DNA from: Eopsaltria australis
Taxonomy: Eukaryota > Chordata > Aves > Passeriformes > Petroicidae
Length of the DNA stretch: 64,000 nt
NCBI GenBank assembly: GCA_034509425.1
Contig: JAVTVJ010000117.1
Location: 868,001 to 932,000 of the forward strand
Direction: 5' to 3'
How positions within the stretch are numbered: position 1 is the stretch's first letter; every line of letters starts with the position of its first letter. This document shows, one piece after another, positions 23,335-35,687 of this stretch. Below the pieces are notes generated by a model. The model was given only the letters and a program-made list of their open reading frames with translations. It was not told the origin of the DNA and made no database searches. The position numbers and the translations under genes were made by a program.

Positions 23335-23755
23335 TCAGAATCATAGAATGGTTTAGGTTGGAAGGAACCTTAAAAATCACCCAGTTCCAAATGCCTCCAC
23401 CATGGGCAGGGACATCCTCCACTAGACCAGGTTCTCAAAGCCCCATCCAACCTGGCCTTGAACACTTCCAGAGATGGGGCATCCACAGCTTCTCTGGGCA
23501 ACCTGTGCCAGGGCCTCACGACCCTTATAGTTATAGCAACTAATTTCTTTACAATACCTAATCTAAACCTACCTTCCTTCAGCTCAAGGTCATTCTCCAT
23601 TTTCCTATCCCTACATGTCCTCACAAAAAGTCCTTCCCCAGCCTTCTTGGATGCCCCCATTAGGTTCTGGTGGTAGCCCTTGTTTCTCCAGCCCGAACTG
23701 TGTCAGACTGTCCCCATGGAGGTGGCTTCATCTGGATTCGTTCCAACAGGTCATC
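23335..23755 (-). mobile_element. CR1 LINE, 3' end fragment
   Basis: The plus strand opens with AATCATAGAATGGTTTAGG and reads back through GCCCCATCCAACCTGGCC, GATGGGGCATCCACAGC and CTCTGGGCAACCTGTGCCAG. It then continues into ORF2 words such as CTCCAGCCCGAACTG and TCGTTCCAACAGGTC. The copy is about 420 bp, lightly diverged, and frame-broken. Confidence 0.95.
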
Positions 23756-24324
23756 ACCTTAGCTGAATATCCAAGGTGCATTTACATACCACCCTACCTT
23801 TTTTTTTCAGTCAATGGACTCTATGACTGAAAGATACTTGCAGTTTTGCAAGGCAGATTTCTTTGAGGTACTCTATGGGGATAGATACAAAATATGATTT
23901 GCATCTCCATTCATAAATCTAGATATTTGTATTGAATAGCTCTTTCTCACCACAAAAGACTAAAGAATGATTAGTTTTGAGGTAATGTGTATTGCAATGT
24001 AATTTTAAGACAAATTTTACTCACTGGCATTTTCAAAAAGCTAACATTGCTTTGGTTAGAGAATATATTAAATGATAAGCAATAGTTTGTGACTGTGATT
24101 TGTGCAGTGAAAAAGAGTTGTAAAATCTAACAAATTCTTTCCAAGTATCTTGGAAATATCAGGGAGCCACAGAGAGTCATTATTTGTAATGAAGAAAATA
24201 TATCAAACCAACGTTTTTCTTTTCCTTTATAAAATTATTTGTGGATTGGGCAGAAGCTGGTTATGTCATATTTTTACTTTGGTGAGACTTCTGACATGGG
24301 CTTAGTGGTTATTTTCCCAAATAA
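23756..24324. other. unique AT-rich stretch
   Basis: Nothing recognised in this interval between two CR1 relics. Confidence 0.45.
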
Positions 24325-25090
24325 ACCTGAGAAATCTGGATTAGATGAAACCACCACAGAGTAGGTGGAAAGACAATTTGGAAGCTATACTCAGGAATTA
24401 TTTGTCAGTGGTTCATAGTCAAAACAGAGGGAAGTGCTGGGCAGGATCCAACAGGCGTCTGCCTTCATTTTGGAGCTCTTCAATACTTTTGCTAATGATC
24501 CAGATGATGGAATGCAAAGTGTACTTATTAAATCTGCAGGTGACAACAAGCTTCAAGAAGTTCAAGAACAAGACTAGAATTCAAAATTACGCTGAGACAC
24601 AGGAGATATGGTTGGAAAAACTATGCTGAAATTCATTAGGGACTCATGCAAAATATAACACTTCACAGGCATAATCAGCTGTAAAAAATCGGAATGGGGA
24701 CCAGCTGCTTGAGCAGCCGTTACACAGAGAAGTGTTTAGAAGTTATAGTGGGTCATAAGTGAACAGTTATCCTCCTCCAACCCCCTCCCTCCATCAGGAC
24801 TGTAAAACCAGTAGCATAACCTTCAGTCCCATATGCCATTATCCCTTCAATTTATTCAGCACTGGGGAGGCCACTTCTAGGACAACACATCAAAGAGAGC
24901 TATGGACAAAAGCCAGAGGACAGGAGTGAGAGTGATTACATATCTGAAAAGAGTTATATTTTAGGAAAGACTGAAAAAAAATCAAACCCTTCAGCCAAAA
25001 GAGGAAAAGACTGGAAGCATACTGGTAACAGCCTTCATGTAGGCAATGTGCTGCTGAAAACAGAAAAGTATCCACGTAGGACATGATAAG
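24325..25090 (+). mobile_element. old CR1 LINE, ORF2 relic
   Basis: A strongly diverged CR1 (older, L3-like subfamily) covering late reverse transcriptase and the following ORF2 region. Marks in order: CACCACAGAGTAGGTGGAA, GTCAGTGGTTCATAGTC, CTTTTGCTAATGATCCAGAT, AAATCTGCAGGTGACAACAA (the usual ...FADDT-type region), CATAATCAGCTGT, ATCGGAATGGGGACCAGCTG, GTTATAGTGGGTCATAAG, and GGAAAGACTGAAAAA further on. No tail is seen and the 3' edge fades. Many indels show long decay. Confidence 0.83.
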
Positions 25091-27675
25091 AAATACCAAC
25101 CACTATTTTATAAAGATTAAGTTCAGATTTCAGGACCAAACTTCTAGAAACAGTGCAATGGGTGCCCTGGAGTCATGGGAACACTGGTTTGAAAAGATCT
25201 CTGCAGGCCATTTATTCTAACCTTCAATTCAGCAATGGACTGTTGCCACCGTTAACTTTCCTGGAGGAGGCGTGGAGTCTTTATAGCATAAGGAGCTTTA
25301 GGGGAGAAAGAAGCCAAAAAGATGCACTTAGCCAAGGAATAGACATCTCCATATTTCAGTATTTTTGTAATGACTGTTGTGTCTGCCAGCTGCCCCAGTT
25401 AACTGTTTGGAAGGGGAAATGTTCAATTTCTCACAATGTGTTAAAGCTGAGAACTTACTTTTAAAGAAGATTTCTTTAGGATGCTGTGGCTGTTTTTATT
25501 TGGAGGTCTTCATATCATAGCATCTTCAGCAGTTCATGGAATCTCCTTACTATTTGGCCATTTTTAGGTGTTTCGTAAGATCAGGCATAATTTTCTGGTT
25601 TGAGTGAAAGTCAGCTCTTTCACTACTGGAAAGCACAAAGGCAAGGTGAGCAAAAACGGCTTTAGCAACTACCAGAATGTATTTCTACAAAACATTACGT
25701 TAGAGCCCATTTCTGTTAAATCATCTCTATACATGGCCATTGTTGGATCAAAAAATCATTCTTGTGAAAGGAGATCATGCATGGATATTTTGGTCAGAAT
25801 GAAAAAGTGAATATTCTGTGGTTTATCCTTTAACAGTTCTTACATTCAATAGTATTGTAGGAGGAGTAAATTAGGTCTCCAGGGGGTCCTAATCGCTAGG
25901 CTACAGATTTATGCTGCCACTTGTGCTCTGCTGGGTTTCATGAATCTCAAATTATTTTGCTATCTAGTAGATTACTATTCTCAGGGGGGAGTAAAGGATG
26001 AAAAACATGCACAAATTCGCTCATTCTCCCTCTCTGTTCTATAACTAGACAGTTAAAGTAGCATATTCAGGAAATGACAGAAGTAGGTACGAATCTGTAC
26101 AGATAGAGTTGAACACCAACCTGCACTCTCCCACCTCATAGGAGAGTCATTATATATAAAAAAAAAAAAAGCTCAAGACAGAAAGAAGAAATTAATGGCA
26201 TTCCATACTTTTGCCTTGTGAGACATTCTGTGGGAATCTTTATTGTACCACATTTTTCCAGAAAGGATCCTGATTAAACAGTATGATCTGGGTAGAAAAT
26301 ATCACAGCCCTATCAGCACAGGAGTACTCTGTGAAGCTGAAGAGGAACTCGAAGCAGCTAGAGGAATCTTAGATAGATGTCTAAATAAAGTTCCTGTGGC
26401 ATTAAATGCCTCCAGATTTAGAGTAAAACTTGTGAAGGTAAAATTCAACTTCACCTTGTGTAAAGAATCACCATCTCTTGTTCACTTTGAATTTGACAAT
26501 TATTGCATTTGATGATTTGCAGAATTTTTGCTGAGAAGAGAGAAAAGGAAACCATTCCCCATTCATCCTCCCCAGACCACCCATGACTTGGCAGACCTAT
26601 GATACTCCCACAGACACAGCTTGGTGTATGAGCACTGTGGGGTTTAGACACAGAGGCTCCAACTAATTCCACTGAAATCTTGTCACACAACAAGTCTAAA
26701 TTAGTGCTATAATTGCTGTACAATTTCTCTGTAGTCAATGCAGTGGAGAAGGCTTTACAGAAGCCAGCTTGGATTTCACATGGTCTGAAGCCTTTCTGAG
26801 ATGTTGTCATCCTCCTTCCTCTGATGACAGGATGAATCTTGGCCATAGAAGCAGAGAAATTGGGCCTGTTGTGTCCTGGATGTGCGTGGTGGGTCCAGCA
26901 CTCAGTAGCCACCACACTCTCAATCACACAGCAGTCAAAGACTCAGGAAGCTTTAAAGATCCCTGAAGTGTTTGGGTTTTTCGTTCAGTGATGGGAATGA
27001 TTCTTTCCAAACTCAAACCTATGTGAAACTATCTGATTTGAAGAGGCAACTAATTTATCTGCTAATTGAACTGCACATCCTGCTATTTTTGTGTATGTAC
27101 TTGAACCTTGTTCAAAATAAAGCCAACTATTTCTATTTATTTTGTCATCTTCTTCATGTTGAGAATAATTATTAACTTCTTTTTAAGTCATAACTCACAA
27201 TGTCCTTTTATCAATCTCTCTTACAATTAACAAAATTTCTTCTAATAAGTAGTTCTCATTTTTATATTGTCCAGTGGATGATTTTATAGTTAATGGCACT
27301 TAAAAAAAAATAAAATTAACCCTTCAAATATATAACTGGTTAAAATCTGAATTCTTATGATTGCTTTTCATTAAGAACAATATTTGCAATTCCTGATCAG
27401 TTCAACTTGGTAAGATACTTCTTTAGAATCCAGTGGAAATGCTTTGGTAAAATAAAGCTCCAGAGAACCCCACAGAAAGACCAGTAAATCCAAATTAATA
27501 CCATCCTGCCAGCAGAAACATGTTCCCTTCTTATACATTTTGCATTCTTAAGACAGACCTCAGGGACTGTAGGTCAAGCATAAAGAGCTAAGTTACCTGT
27601 GATAGAAGAGGGGATTCTGGATAAATAAATAACTTTTTAATTCCAAATGGATGGAATGGCATTTACACAAGTGCA
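25091..27675. other. unique non-coding stretch
   Basis: About 2.6 kb without a recognised repeat apart from an A13 run at 26158-26170. The 158-codon minus frame (26451-26927) is the longest open frame in the window outside repeats, but shows no recognised domain or splice support. AAAGGCAAG|GTGAGC at about 25644 is a good donor match without a convincing acceptor. Confidence 0.4.
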
Positions 27676-27912
27676 TGTGGTGATAGGACAACGGGGAATG
27701 GCCTTAAGCTGAAAGAGGGTAGATTTAAATTAGATATTAAAAACAAAAGTTTTTACTGTGATGGTGGTGGTGAGGTACTGGAACATATGTCCCAGAGAGG
27801 CTGTGGAATCCCTGGAATTGTTCAGGGTCTGGTGGGATGGGGGTCTGAGTAAGCTGCTCTAGTGGAAAGTGTCCCCTCCTATGTCTGGGGCTTAGAACTC
27901 TATGATCCTTAA
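27676..27912 (+). mobile_element. CR1 LINE, 3' end fragment
   Basis: A plus-strand CR1 end: GGGGAATGGCCTTAAGCTG, GGGTAGATTTAAATTAGAT, CCCAGAGAGGCTGTGGAATC and GTAAGCTGCTCTAGTGG, ending with AACTCTATGATCCTT. A GGTGGTGGTG insertion near 27762 is unusual. It is 5'-truncated. Confidence 0.92.
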
Positions 27913-28165
27913 AGTCCAGAAATGGCCTCCTTAGGGCCAAGTAGAGGGAAAGGATCACTTCCCTCAACCTGCTGGCCACACTCTTGGCTCTCCTGGCCAC
28001 ACTGGGCTCACTGCCAGCTCATGGTCCCCTTGCCACCCATCAAGACTCCCAAGTCCTTCTTAGCAGAGCTGCTCTATTGTAGGTCAGCCCCCAACCTGTG
28101 CTTGTTCCTGGGGTTCTTCCTCCCCAGGTGCAGGACCTGACACCTACCTACAATTCTTTGACTGA
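27908..28165 (-). mobile_element. CR1 LINE, ORF2 fragment
   Basis: Read on the minus strand this gives typical ORF2 text downstream of reverse transcriptase: GGTCCTGCACCTGGGGAGGA, GGTTGGGGGCTGACCTAC, AGCAGCTCTGCTAAGAAGG, GACCATGAGCTGGCAGTG and GCCAGCAGGTTGAGGGAAGT. It stops at 27908 before the 3' UTR and lies tail to tail against the plus-strand CR1 on its left. Confidence 0.88.
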
Positions 28166-31164
28166 ATATTCCTAATGTTAACATTCAAAAGGGATTCATC
28201 GGGAAGGGAGAACTCTCCTGCTGTCCTGTGAAGACCCAGAAGCTACAGGAGTGAGGGTGTAGTCCGTAAGCCAGATCCTGACCCACCAAGGAAGCATATA
28301 AATGCCAACCCATTCCTTCAGGACTTTCCCACTGAGCTGTTCTTGGAACAAGTATTCATTGATTTCCATGTAATGTCCATTGATTGACCACTCTAACCCT
28401 GAATTCTCATAGATGAAGGAGCAAATATTTTTGAAAGCATTTGAAACAGAAGATGGCATTTGTCAGTGAATATAGATAATGTGGTGTAATTGATTCCTTT
28501 AGGAGATCCACGTCTACATTTAAAACTCAAGTCTAGACAGCAGCTACAGCACTGGCATTTTCAAAGTACTGTATTACAGCCTCAGCTGGCATGAAATGGC
28601 GTGCACAATGGAGCCAGAGTGATTTACACCTGCAGAAAAGCTGGCTAGTTTTAAAGGTTGTTTATGAAGGTAAAAAAAAAAAAAAGTAAAAAACAAAAAT
28701 CACTTTTCTGTCTGTTTTCATTCTTTTTTCTTTACTTATCTTTTATGATCTGTCAAAAGCCAAAGAAGAAAAGTGAGAGCAAACTGCTATGACTGAAAAA
28801 AAAAAAAAAGCCAGGGATAGCAAACAATTACTAGAAAACAGCATAAGCAAATTAAAATGGAAAGAAAATGCCAGAGACTACTACTGTGCTGCATTCTTTG
28901 GAGAATCAACTTGCAGTGGATTAGTGCAAATGTGCCTTGATCCATCATCATGTTCTCCAGTTCAGCAAGCACAAACTGATAGTTTGGAATGGAGGTAGCG
29001 TGAAGTAAATGCTGTAATTTGTGACTGTGTGACAGCAAATGAAACTCGGCAAGAGGGCCAAGTTATCTGAAGCAAAACAATAATAGCTTGGTGAGCATAT
29101 TAGGCAACCCCAGAGGAGAGGAGATGAAAGATTCAGGCAATAAGGAGAATGTATGTATTTTAGATGTTAGGCAACCCTATTCTCAAGGCATTACAAGCAA
29201 CAAGAACATCTGAAAAGTGCATCTGGGTTGGGCAGAAACATATTCACCCCTGGTAAGCACATTTCCCAATAATGCCTTGGTGAGAAGAAATAAAAATAAA
29301 TAGGGAAATAGAAACAGATTATCACCCTGGCTACTAGATTCTTTTCAGAAAGCATCTGGCTAGAGGTAAATAGTATTATGAGACCTTTGCCTAGTTTTTA
29401 TGAATTATGTCTTCAGTTTCATGAGATCTAGGACAGGGTGTTTATTGGGTGCTACATGCTCTGAGAATTTATGTTGCATGGCTAAACATCATGTCTGTAT
29501 ATCTTTTCTCAGTAATCTCTGATAATACCCAAATGGGCTTTTTATTTTAAACATCTGGACAGCCGTATGGTTCGTGAGAATTAAGGTGCTAAGTGAAGAA
29601 AACAGCACAACCATAAAACCTTTCAAATAAACAAAGCTTTCTTTGGAACATTAACTTCTTTACAGAGAAATCTTCTCTGTTCCTAAAAATGCACTTAGTA
29701 CTTTATGTCTTAATCTCAAGGTAACGCTTTTCTCTTACAAATAATCTCAAGGCATTTAATGGTACCATTACTGTAGAAAACTATGAGATATTTGCATAAA
29801 AGGCACATCACCAAAAGAAATATATAAAAAACAAAAGCTCTTCTTTTTCCCCTAGCTTTTGTCTTTGTTTCATACTAAAAGCAGGAAAATATTGTTCAGC
29901 GGGGTGTTCTCCTCTACTCAGTAATAACACTGTGAGCACTGTCATAAAAATAGCTGAAGGTGTAATTTAGGGAGATTTGTCTGCATATTAATAATTGAGT
30001 TTCTATTTGTTGACACTGAAATCCAAAAGAGAGGGAAAGATAATGAAATGTATTCAATTCTTTGTCTTTATGAGTGTGCATGTCCATGTCAGTGCATGTC
30101 TGCGTGTTTACAGCTCAAAGCCGCATGTAAAACTATTCTGTCTTGTGAAAATGATAAAAAAATTTGCTGAGAATCACTACTCGCAAGTCATATAAAGAAA
30201 TAAAAATCATTGGGTATTACTCTTCTTCCAAAGGACTTTAAACAGTTGACAATATGCTTCTATTTCAAATTAGAGCAATACTATATACACACATACATAT
30301 GAGACAACATCCTTCAGCAAGATAAGAAATAAAAATATGTAGAACTGAATTATTGGGTAGCCTTCCCTTTTTGCAATTCACTCTTCTTCGTGAATGATTC
30401 TATTTCTATTATTAACTACTGTTTGATTTTACTGAAGAATTAGTTTCCATCTTCACTATCATAACATGTATTTCTTCCTGTATTGACTCATTCTCATGCA
30501 TATAAGTTTATTAAATGCAGTGTAATAGGATGGATAAATAAAGTTTGCTTGGATAACCATGAGTGCAAAACTAGAGCCTGGAACGAAAAGAGTTTGCTTG
30601 GTCATACTTGACCTGTATTGCATCATATGTTTTGAGGGGGCTTTTTCTGACTTTCTTAAGGCGTAATTAGAAAATTCCTGTCCAGATGTAGAGATTTTTC
30701 CTGATTTATCATGCTTTACAAACTTACTACTCACTGGCTGTACAGGCATACCTATGTTGAAAAATCAGATTAGATATACAAAAAGGATTCATGCAAAAGT
30801 CAATGTTTAGCGTTCTCCAGCTCTGTTGCACTTTGCAGATATCCTTAAAATAGGTTGTCTAGTTTTTAGTTGGATTTTATTTTTAGCAAGGATAATTTTG
30901 TAAACTTTAAGGTATAATTTTGCTGGGGGATAAACTAGATTGGCAAGACTGCCTTAGTGTGGTTCTAAAAGGCAGTGGTTTTCACAGAATTTGATCAGTA
31001 CTGAGCCATAGCTTAGAAATGGAAGAAACTGCACAATTGTAAATGCAAATTTCCCTGTGTACCATTGAACTTGTCTGCATATATGGGAGTTGCTGAGTAA
31101 TGCTGATATCTTTGGGGTGATCTCATGCTACTTATTATCATTACTTTTGTGATTAAACCTGTGG
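28166..31164. other. unique AT-rich stretch
   Basis: About 3 kb without recognised repeats except short A runs (28673-28685, 28796-28810). No exon signal stands out. Confidence 0.45.
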
Positions 31165-31480
31165 CAATCAAGTGGAGGGCCACGAAGGTGATCAGGGCCT
31201 ACAGAGCACTGTATATAAAGTCAGACTGAGGGAAATAGAATTACTTGGCCTAGAAAAGAGAAAGGTAAAGGTGGCTGTAAGGGACATTACACCAAAAAAA
31301 AAAGCTTTTTAAAGAGCACAGATCCAAACTCTTAGAGGTATTAGGGAAGATTAGAGACAGCAGCCTTCCTTCAAGAAAGGAAATTCTGACTGGAAATGAG
31401 GAAATGCTTTTCCCTCAGGAGAATGATGAATTCTGTGTCTCCACCTTTGGAGCGTTTGGAAGACAGTCTGGAAAAGATTG
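31165..31480 (+). mobile_element. old CR1 LINE, 3' region
   Basis: A diverged CR1: AAGTGGAGGGCCACGAAGGT and GATCAGGG, then GACTGAGGGAAATAGAATTA and CCTAGAAAAGAGAAAGG. After a poly(A)-like insertion near 31295 it continues with GACTGGAAATGAGGAAATGC, CTCAGGAGAATGATG and GGAGCGTTTGGAAGACAGTC. The final tail repeat is not visible. It is non-functional. Confidence 0.75.
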
Positions 31481-32919
31481 TCTGAAATCAGCTTAACTTT
31501 GGAGTTAGACTTTCTTTCTGTTAAAGATCTCCAGAGGCTTCTCCCAAAGACTTTTAATTATATTTACTTAAATGAAGAACAAAAGGCTCCTTTTATAGTC
31601 AAAGGGAAGAAAATGTTTCTGGAGGAATCACTTCTTCAGTGGCCAAAGAAGGACCCAAAATCAGCATTTCTTCTAACTCATGTTGTATGATTAGATATTC
31701 AATTTTTTGGCAAAACAAAATCCCAGTCTTCTAGTCTGGGCAAATATTCATTATAAGGCTTGGAAAAAACATGAGTAACAAGTCAATCCTGGTTAAGAAG
31801 GGCATGTTCTGCCACCCTGCTCCTTTTCTGTGCAGGTTTTTCACTTGGTTGCCCAGCTACTGAGAGGAGAGGGAAAGGTGTGACTCGATGGAGAGGAAAA
31901 CAAAGCAGCCAGACACACTGTGCCAGCAGAGTGCTGTACTGACACGCTGTCTGTGACCCAATTTGTGCCCTGCTGGTAATGAAGTAAATGCAAAGTAACA
32001 TTAGCAGGCAGCCCAAATGCAATCCTTCAGGCAAAGGCTCTTTTTTACTCAAGCTCGCACTCCATTTTGCATCTAAAAATGCCAGAGGACTATTTGTCTG
32101 GAGATTAAAATCTGTTCTAATGTGTAAGGGTTGACAAGCAATAAGTTTCTTTGCATTTGAGGTTTGGAGACTGTCTTATTCCAAGTATTTTTTTAATGAA
32201 AAAGGGAGAAAATGAACTGTCTCGATCACTGATCTTTTTATAGATAATATACATCTTTTATGAGAAAGAAAGAGGGAGATGGACTTCAAATTTTAATTCT
32301 ACTCAGCTGCTTAGAACAGTCCAAATTTCTAATGTGAAGACAGTTCATTCTTTGGAAAAATTGGTGCAAAAAACCTTGTTCTTGGTTGTAAGGACCAAGT
32401 ATTTTCTAAATAAATAGAAAGAAGTGTAAAGATTTGTGTAAAGAAGGCAGGAGACTGTATCTTGTTTGTGTACAGAAGGCACATCTGTGTACAGGTTTGC
32501 AGGCCCGCCCTTTAAATCCACAATACAGGTCAAGGTCATAACATGCAAAAAGAATCTGGATGCATTTTCCTGTATTTTCTGCCATGCATCAGACGTGTAT
32601 GCTGCCCTCCATATGTGCTTATAAAAAAAAAAGGCTGAGCACAATGCCTCTTTCTTTTCAATAAGTCCCCAGTAAACAAAAATTATTGCCTTTTCTGAGG
32701 TTTGCTTGATTCACAGACTGAGGTGGATTACTTCTCTGGAAAGGTAAGAGAAAAATTGTCCTGCTGCTCATTATGTGTTGGCTGTGGTCCGCAAAGTCTG
32801 CCAGTCCTTGACTATTTCTAAGAGAAAGACTGGAAAAATATGGCCCCACACAGCCAGCTTTTCCACCCAGAAAATGGACACATACTGTTAATGAGGATGG
32901 CCCTGTTGGATTTCCTCTT
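31481..32919. other. unique non-coding stretch
   Basis: No repeat was recognised. The 99-codon and 119-codon minus frames here (the second running into the T/G tract) have no family resemblance. Confidence 0.45.
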
Positions 32920-33125
32920 GGTTGGTTGGTGGTTTTTTTGTTTTTTTTTTTTTTTTGTTTAGTTTGGTTTTTTTCTTTTCTTTTATTTTCAGTTTCAAAT
33001 GAAAAATGTAAACGCAATCTGGATCAAGGGTGAAAATCTGCTGTTTAGTTTTGGGGGAGACTATTTTTTCTAGCTTTGGTTTGGGCTTTTGGATTTTTTG
33101 TTTGTTTGTTGGGTTTTTTTTCCTC
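32920..33125 (+). repeat. T/G-rich low-complexity tract
   Basis: About 200 bp rich in T and G on the plus strand, with long T runs around 32941-32956 and TTTGTTTGTTTGTTGGG-type words near 33100. It mirrors the A/C tract at 1611-1800 with the strands swapped. Confidence 0.8.
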
Positions 33126-35596
33126 ACCTGAAGGGGTATTTTGATAAGGGTTCAGTGTGCAAGTTGTCATTTTTGTTGAAGTTTAACACAGAACTGCCTC
33201 TATTTATCAAAGTAATGTCTTCCATAGCACAAATCTAATATGACAGGACTGACAGACCCTTTCCTTTTTGGGGCTTGGATTTTATTTATAATAACATGGT
33301 ACCAGCCATTTTATACAAAGAACCTCTGGTCTCAGAAACAAAAAAGTGTTGTTGAGTAAGAATTGGAGAGAAGAAACCAGCTCAGGGTTATCTCTGCTCC
33401 ACCTCGTGTCTTCACAGCAGATGAGGTAGCTACAACCTTACTGCCATTTTTATTAAAAAGGCAAGAAAGGAGAAAAGGGGAATTATGCCTCTGTTTTCCT
33501 CTTCTATTTGGTCTTGTATCCTAATAAATTAGCTGCTTCTTATTTTGAATGGCCCAGTTCTCACTGTTGTTTATACTTGGTATGTTGATGGCTCCAGGGA
33601 GTATTTTGGAAATGAGATAGGAAAGTTGAAGATTTTCACTTTCTTTCTGGTGTGGGTCCTTTGGGCTGCATACACTCTGGAGAGCCCTGTCAGTGTCTGA
33701 AGAATATATTCTGACTGCTTTTTAATGTTTTTTGAACAATTATTTAATAAGAAACATTATGAAATTGGTAATTTTGCTCTGTATGTAGTCACCATTTGCA
33801 TGCAAAGCAGACTCTTCATCTAACAGGAGAAGTGGATATTTGTAGATAAGGGGTGTGAGGACAGAAGGTGTTTATCAGACTGAAAGTCTCAAAGATTCAA
33901 ATTTTTCGGCTGTATATATAACTGGCTGGCTTTTCCCATTCCAATATGCTGTAGAAAGTGAGTTAGTCCCTTTGGGAAAAAGGTTAGAAAAGGAAAAATT
34001 ATTTATCACAGGCTATTTTGGATTCTTCTGTAGGAAGTAGTCTGCAGAGAGCTGCCCTGGTGTCCTTGTCCCAGAGCTCCTTCTCCAACTCCTGTGCTGC
34101 TGCTGCCTCTTGTCTGCCACCCTCCATCCCAGACGTGCATTAAATGGATGAGTGCAGTGATTCCTTCACAGTTCAGAGTTGACAACTGCCACAGGAATCC
34201 TCAGGGGAAAAAAAAAAAACAAAACAAAAATAAAAGGCTATATATGGAGGGAGGATATTTTAGTTTGAATACTTAAAGAATCACCACTGTTTTCAGGGAG
34301 CATTTTCTTTCAGCTCCTTCACACGACACAAAGCATCATGCTTTGTCTGACCTGCTACACAACATGAGTGACATCTCTAACACAAAGTGACTGGGCTAAA
34401 GAAAACCAATGGGATGCAGCCAGAGTGGTTGTGTTGATGGCTCCAAAGGGGCTCCCGGGACTGCCAAGCAGTTAAGCTGCAAATGGGCTATTTGCTATGC
34501 CGTGGTCCTTGACATTCTTTGCACTGCTAGACAAAGAAGGGGGGTGGGGACAACACTATTTGCCTTTTCACTGAGATTTTTTTTCCCTGCACAAAAACGT
34601 ATGATTTAGGCTCGGTTTTTGTTTTGGCTCACATTATTTTCCAAATAACACCATGACTCAGGAAACAATGAATGGTGGGAATAATGCACACCTCCAGAAT
34701 GCTGTGCAGGAGAACACATTATTTTGCATCCACCACATTAGCTGTACACTGGCCTTTGTTTTCCACCACATCATTCATGGTACGAGTTAATTACACACTT
34801 TCAATGTGCTGCTTTCTTTCTTACCACACAAGATAATACAATTCCAAACTCATTTAAGCAAAGCAAATACTTTTCTTCCTATTATGTACTGTGCCAAGCA
34901 GTAAATAATAGTAATTAATAAAAAGAAGAACAGAGTTCAGCAAAGTCACTTCTTGCTTTTATTCAAAGAGAAAACAAAGATTTCATTAAGGACAGAGCTG
35001 AATGTTCCTCTGCTGTTCCCAAAATGTGATATTGGTCAAGGCAATTGTTTCTTGAGACAGGCTGACAGTGACAATGAAGATTTAATCTGCTTTCCTCAGC
35101 ATATCCCAGAATTAGCTTTTCTATGCCATAATGGCTAAACTGCAAGCACATCTCTTGTGAAACAAGACAGCTGGTTCCAGAAGTTTATCCTGTGCACAGA
35201 TGTGCCAACAAAGCTTCTGGTCTTCCTCTTCTTCTCTCAATTTGGTCTGATAAACCAAATTGTAGTAGTCTTCAAAGCTTTTCCCTTTTACCACAGTACT
35301 TATTCAAATTTCTCCATCGATTCCCAGCTTCACATACTGATGTCCCTCTCCCTACACAACTATCTACATTTACCTACATCCCTAAGATTACATCTATCTT
35401 AGCACCTGGGCACTCCCAGACTGGGGTTTTCCTTTCTTCTGGAGCACAATACTGACAGTGGGGTTGGTAACATTCAAAAGAATATTAGAATGACTAGAAA
35501 TTTTTTGTATTTAATTTCTCTGCACTGAAGACTTGCTTGGTCAGCAATGTCTGCTTCCTGTCAGCAGCCTGTACAATCATGTGCATCAGTGTGGGC
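33126..35596. other. unique non-coding stretch
   Basis: No repeat was recognised. It contains a 12-bp palindrome TTTGCATGCAAA at 33795-33806 overlapping the octamer ATTTGCAT. The interval 34640-34930 is rich in TAATTA/ATTA-type words and could be a conserved non-coding element, but this is motif-level only. Confidence 0.45.
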
Positions 35597-35687
35597 AGGT
35601 GTCCCTGCCCATGGCAATGGGGTTGGGACGAGTTGGAAGATCTCTTCCAACCCAAATCATTCCATGATTCTATGATTGAGTTATTAA
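35597..35687 (+). mobile_element. CR1 LINE, tail remnant
   Basis: The last ~90 bp of a CR1: GGTGTCCCTGCCCATGGC, GGGGTTGGGACGAGTTGGA, TCTCTTCCAACCCAAATCAT, then TCCATGATTCTATGATT. It is well preserved and hence comparatively young. Confidence 0.93.
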
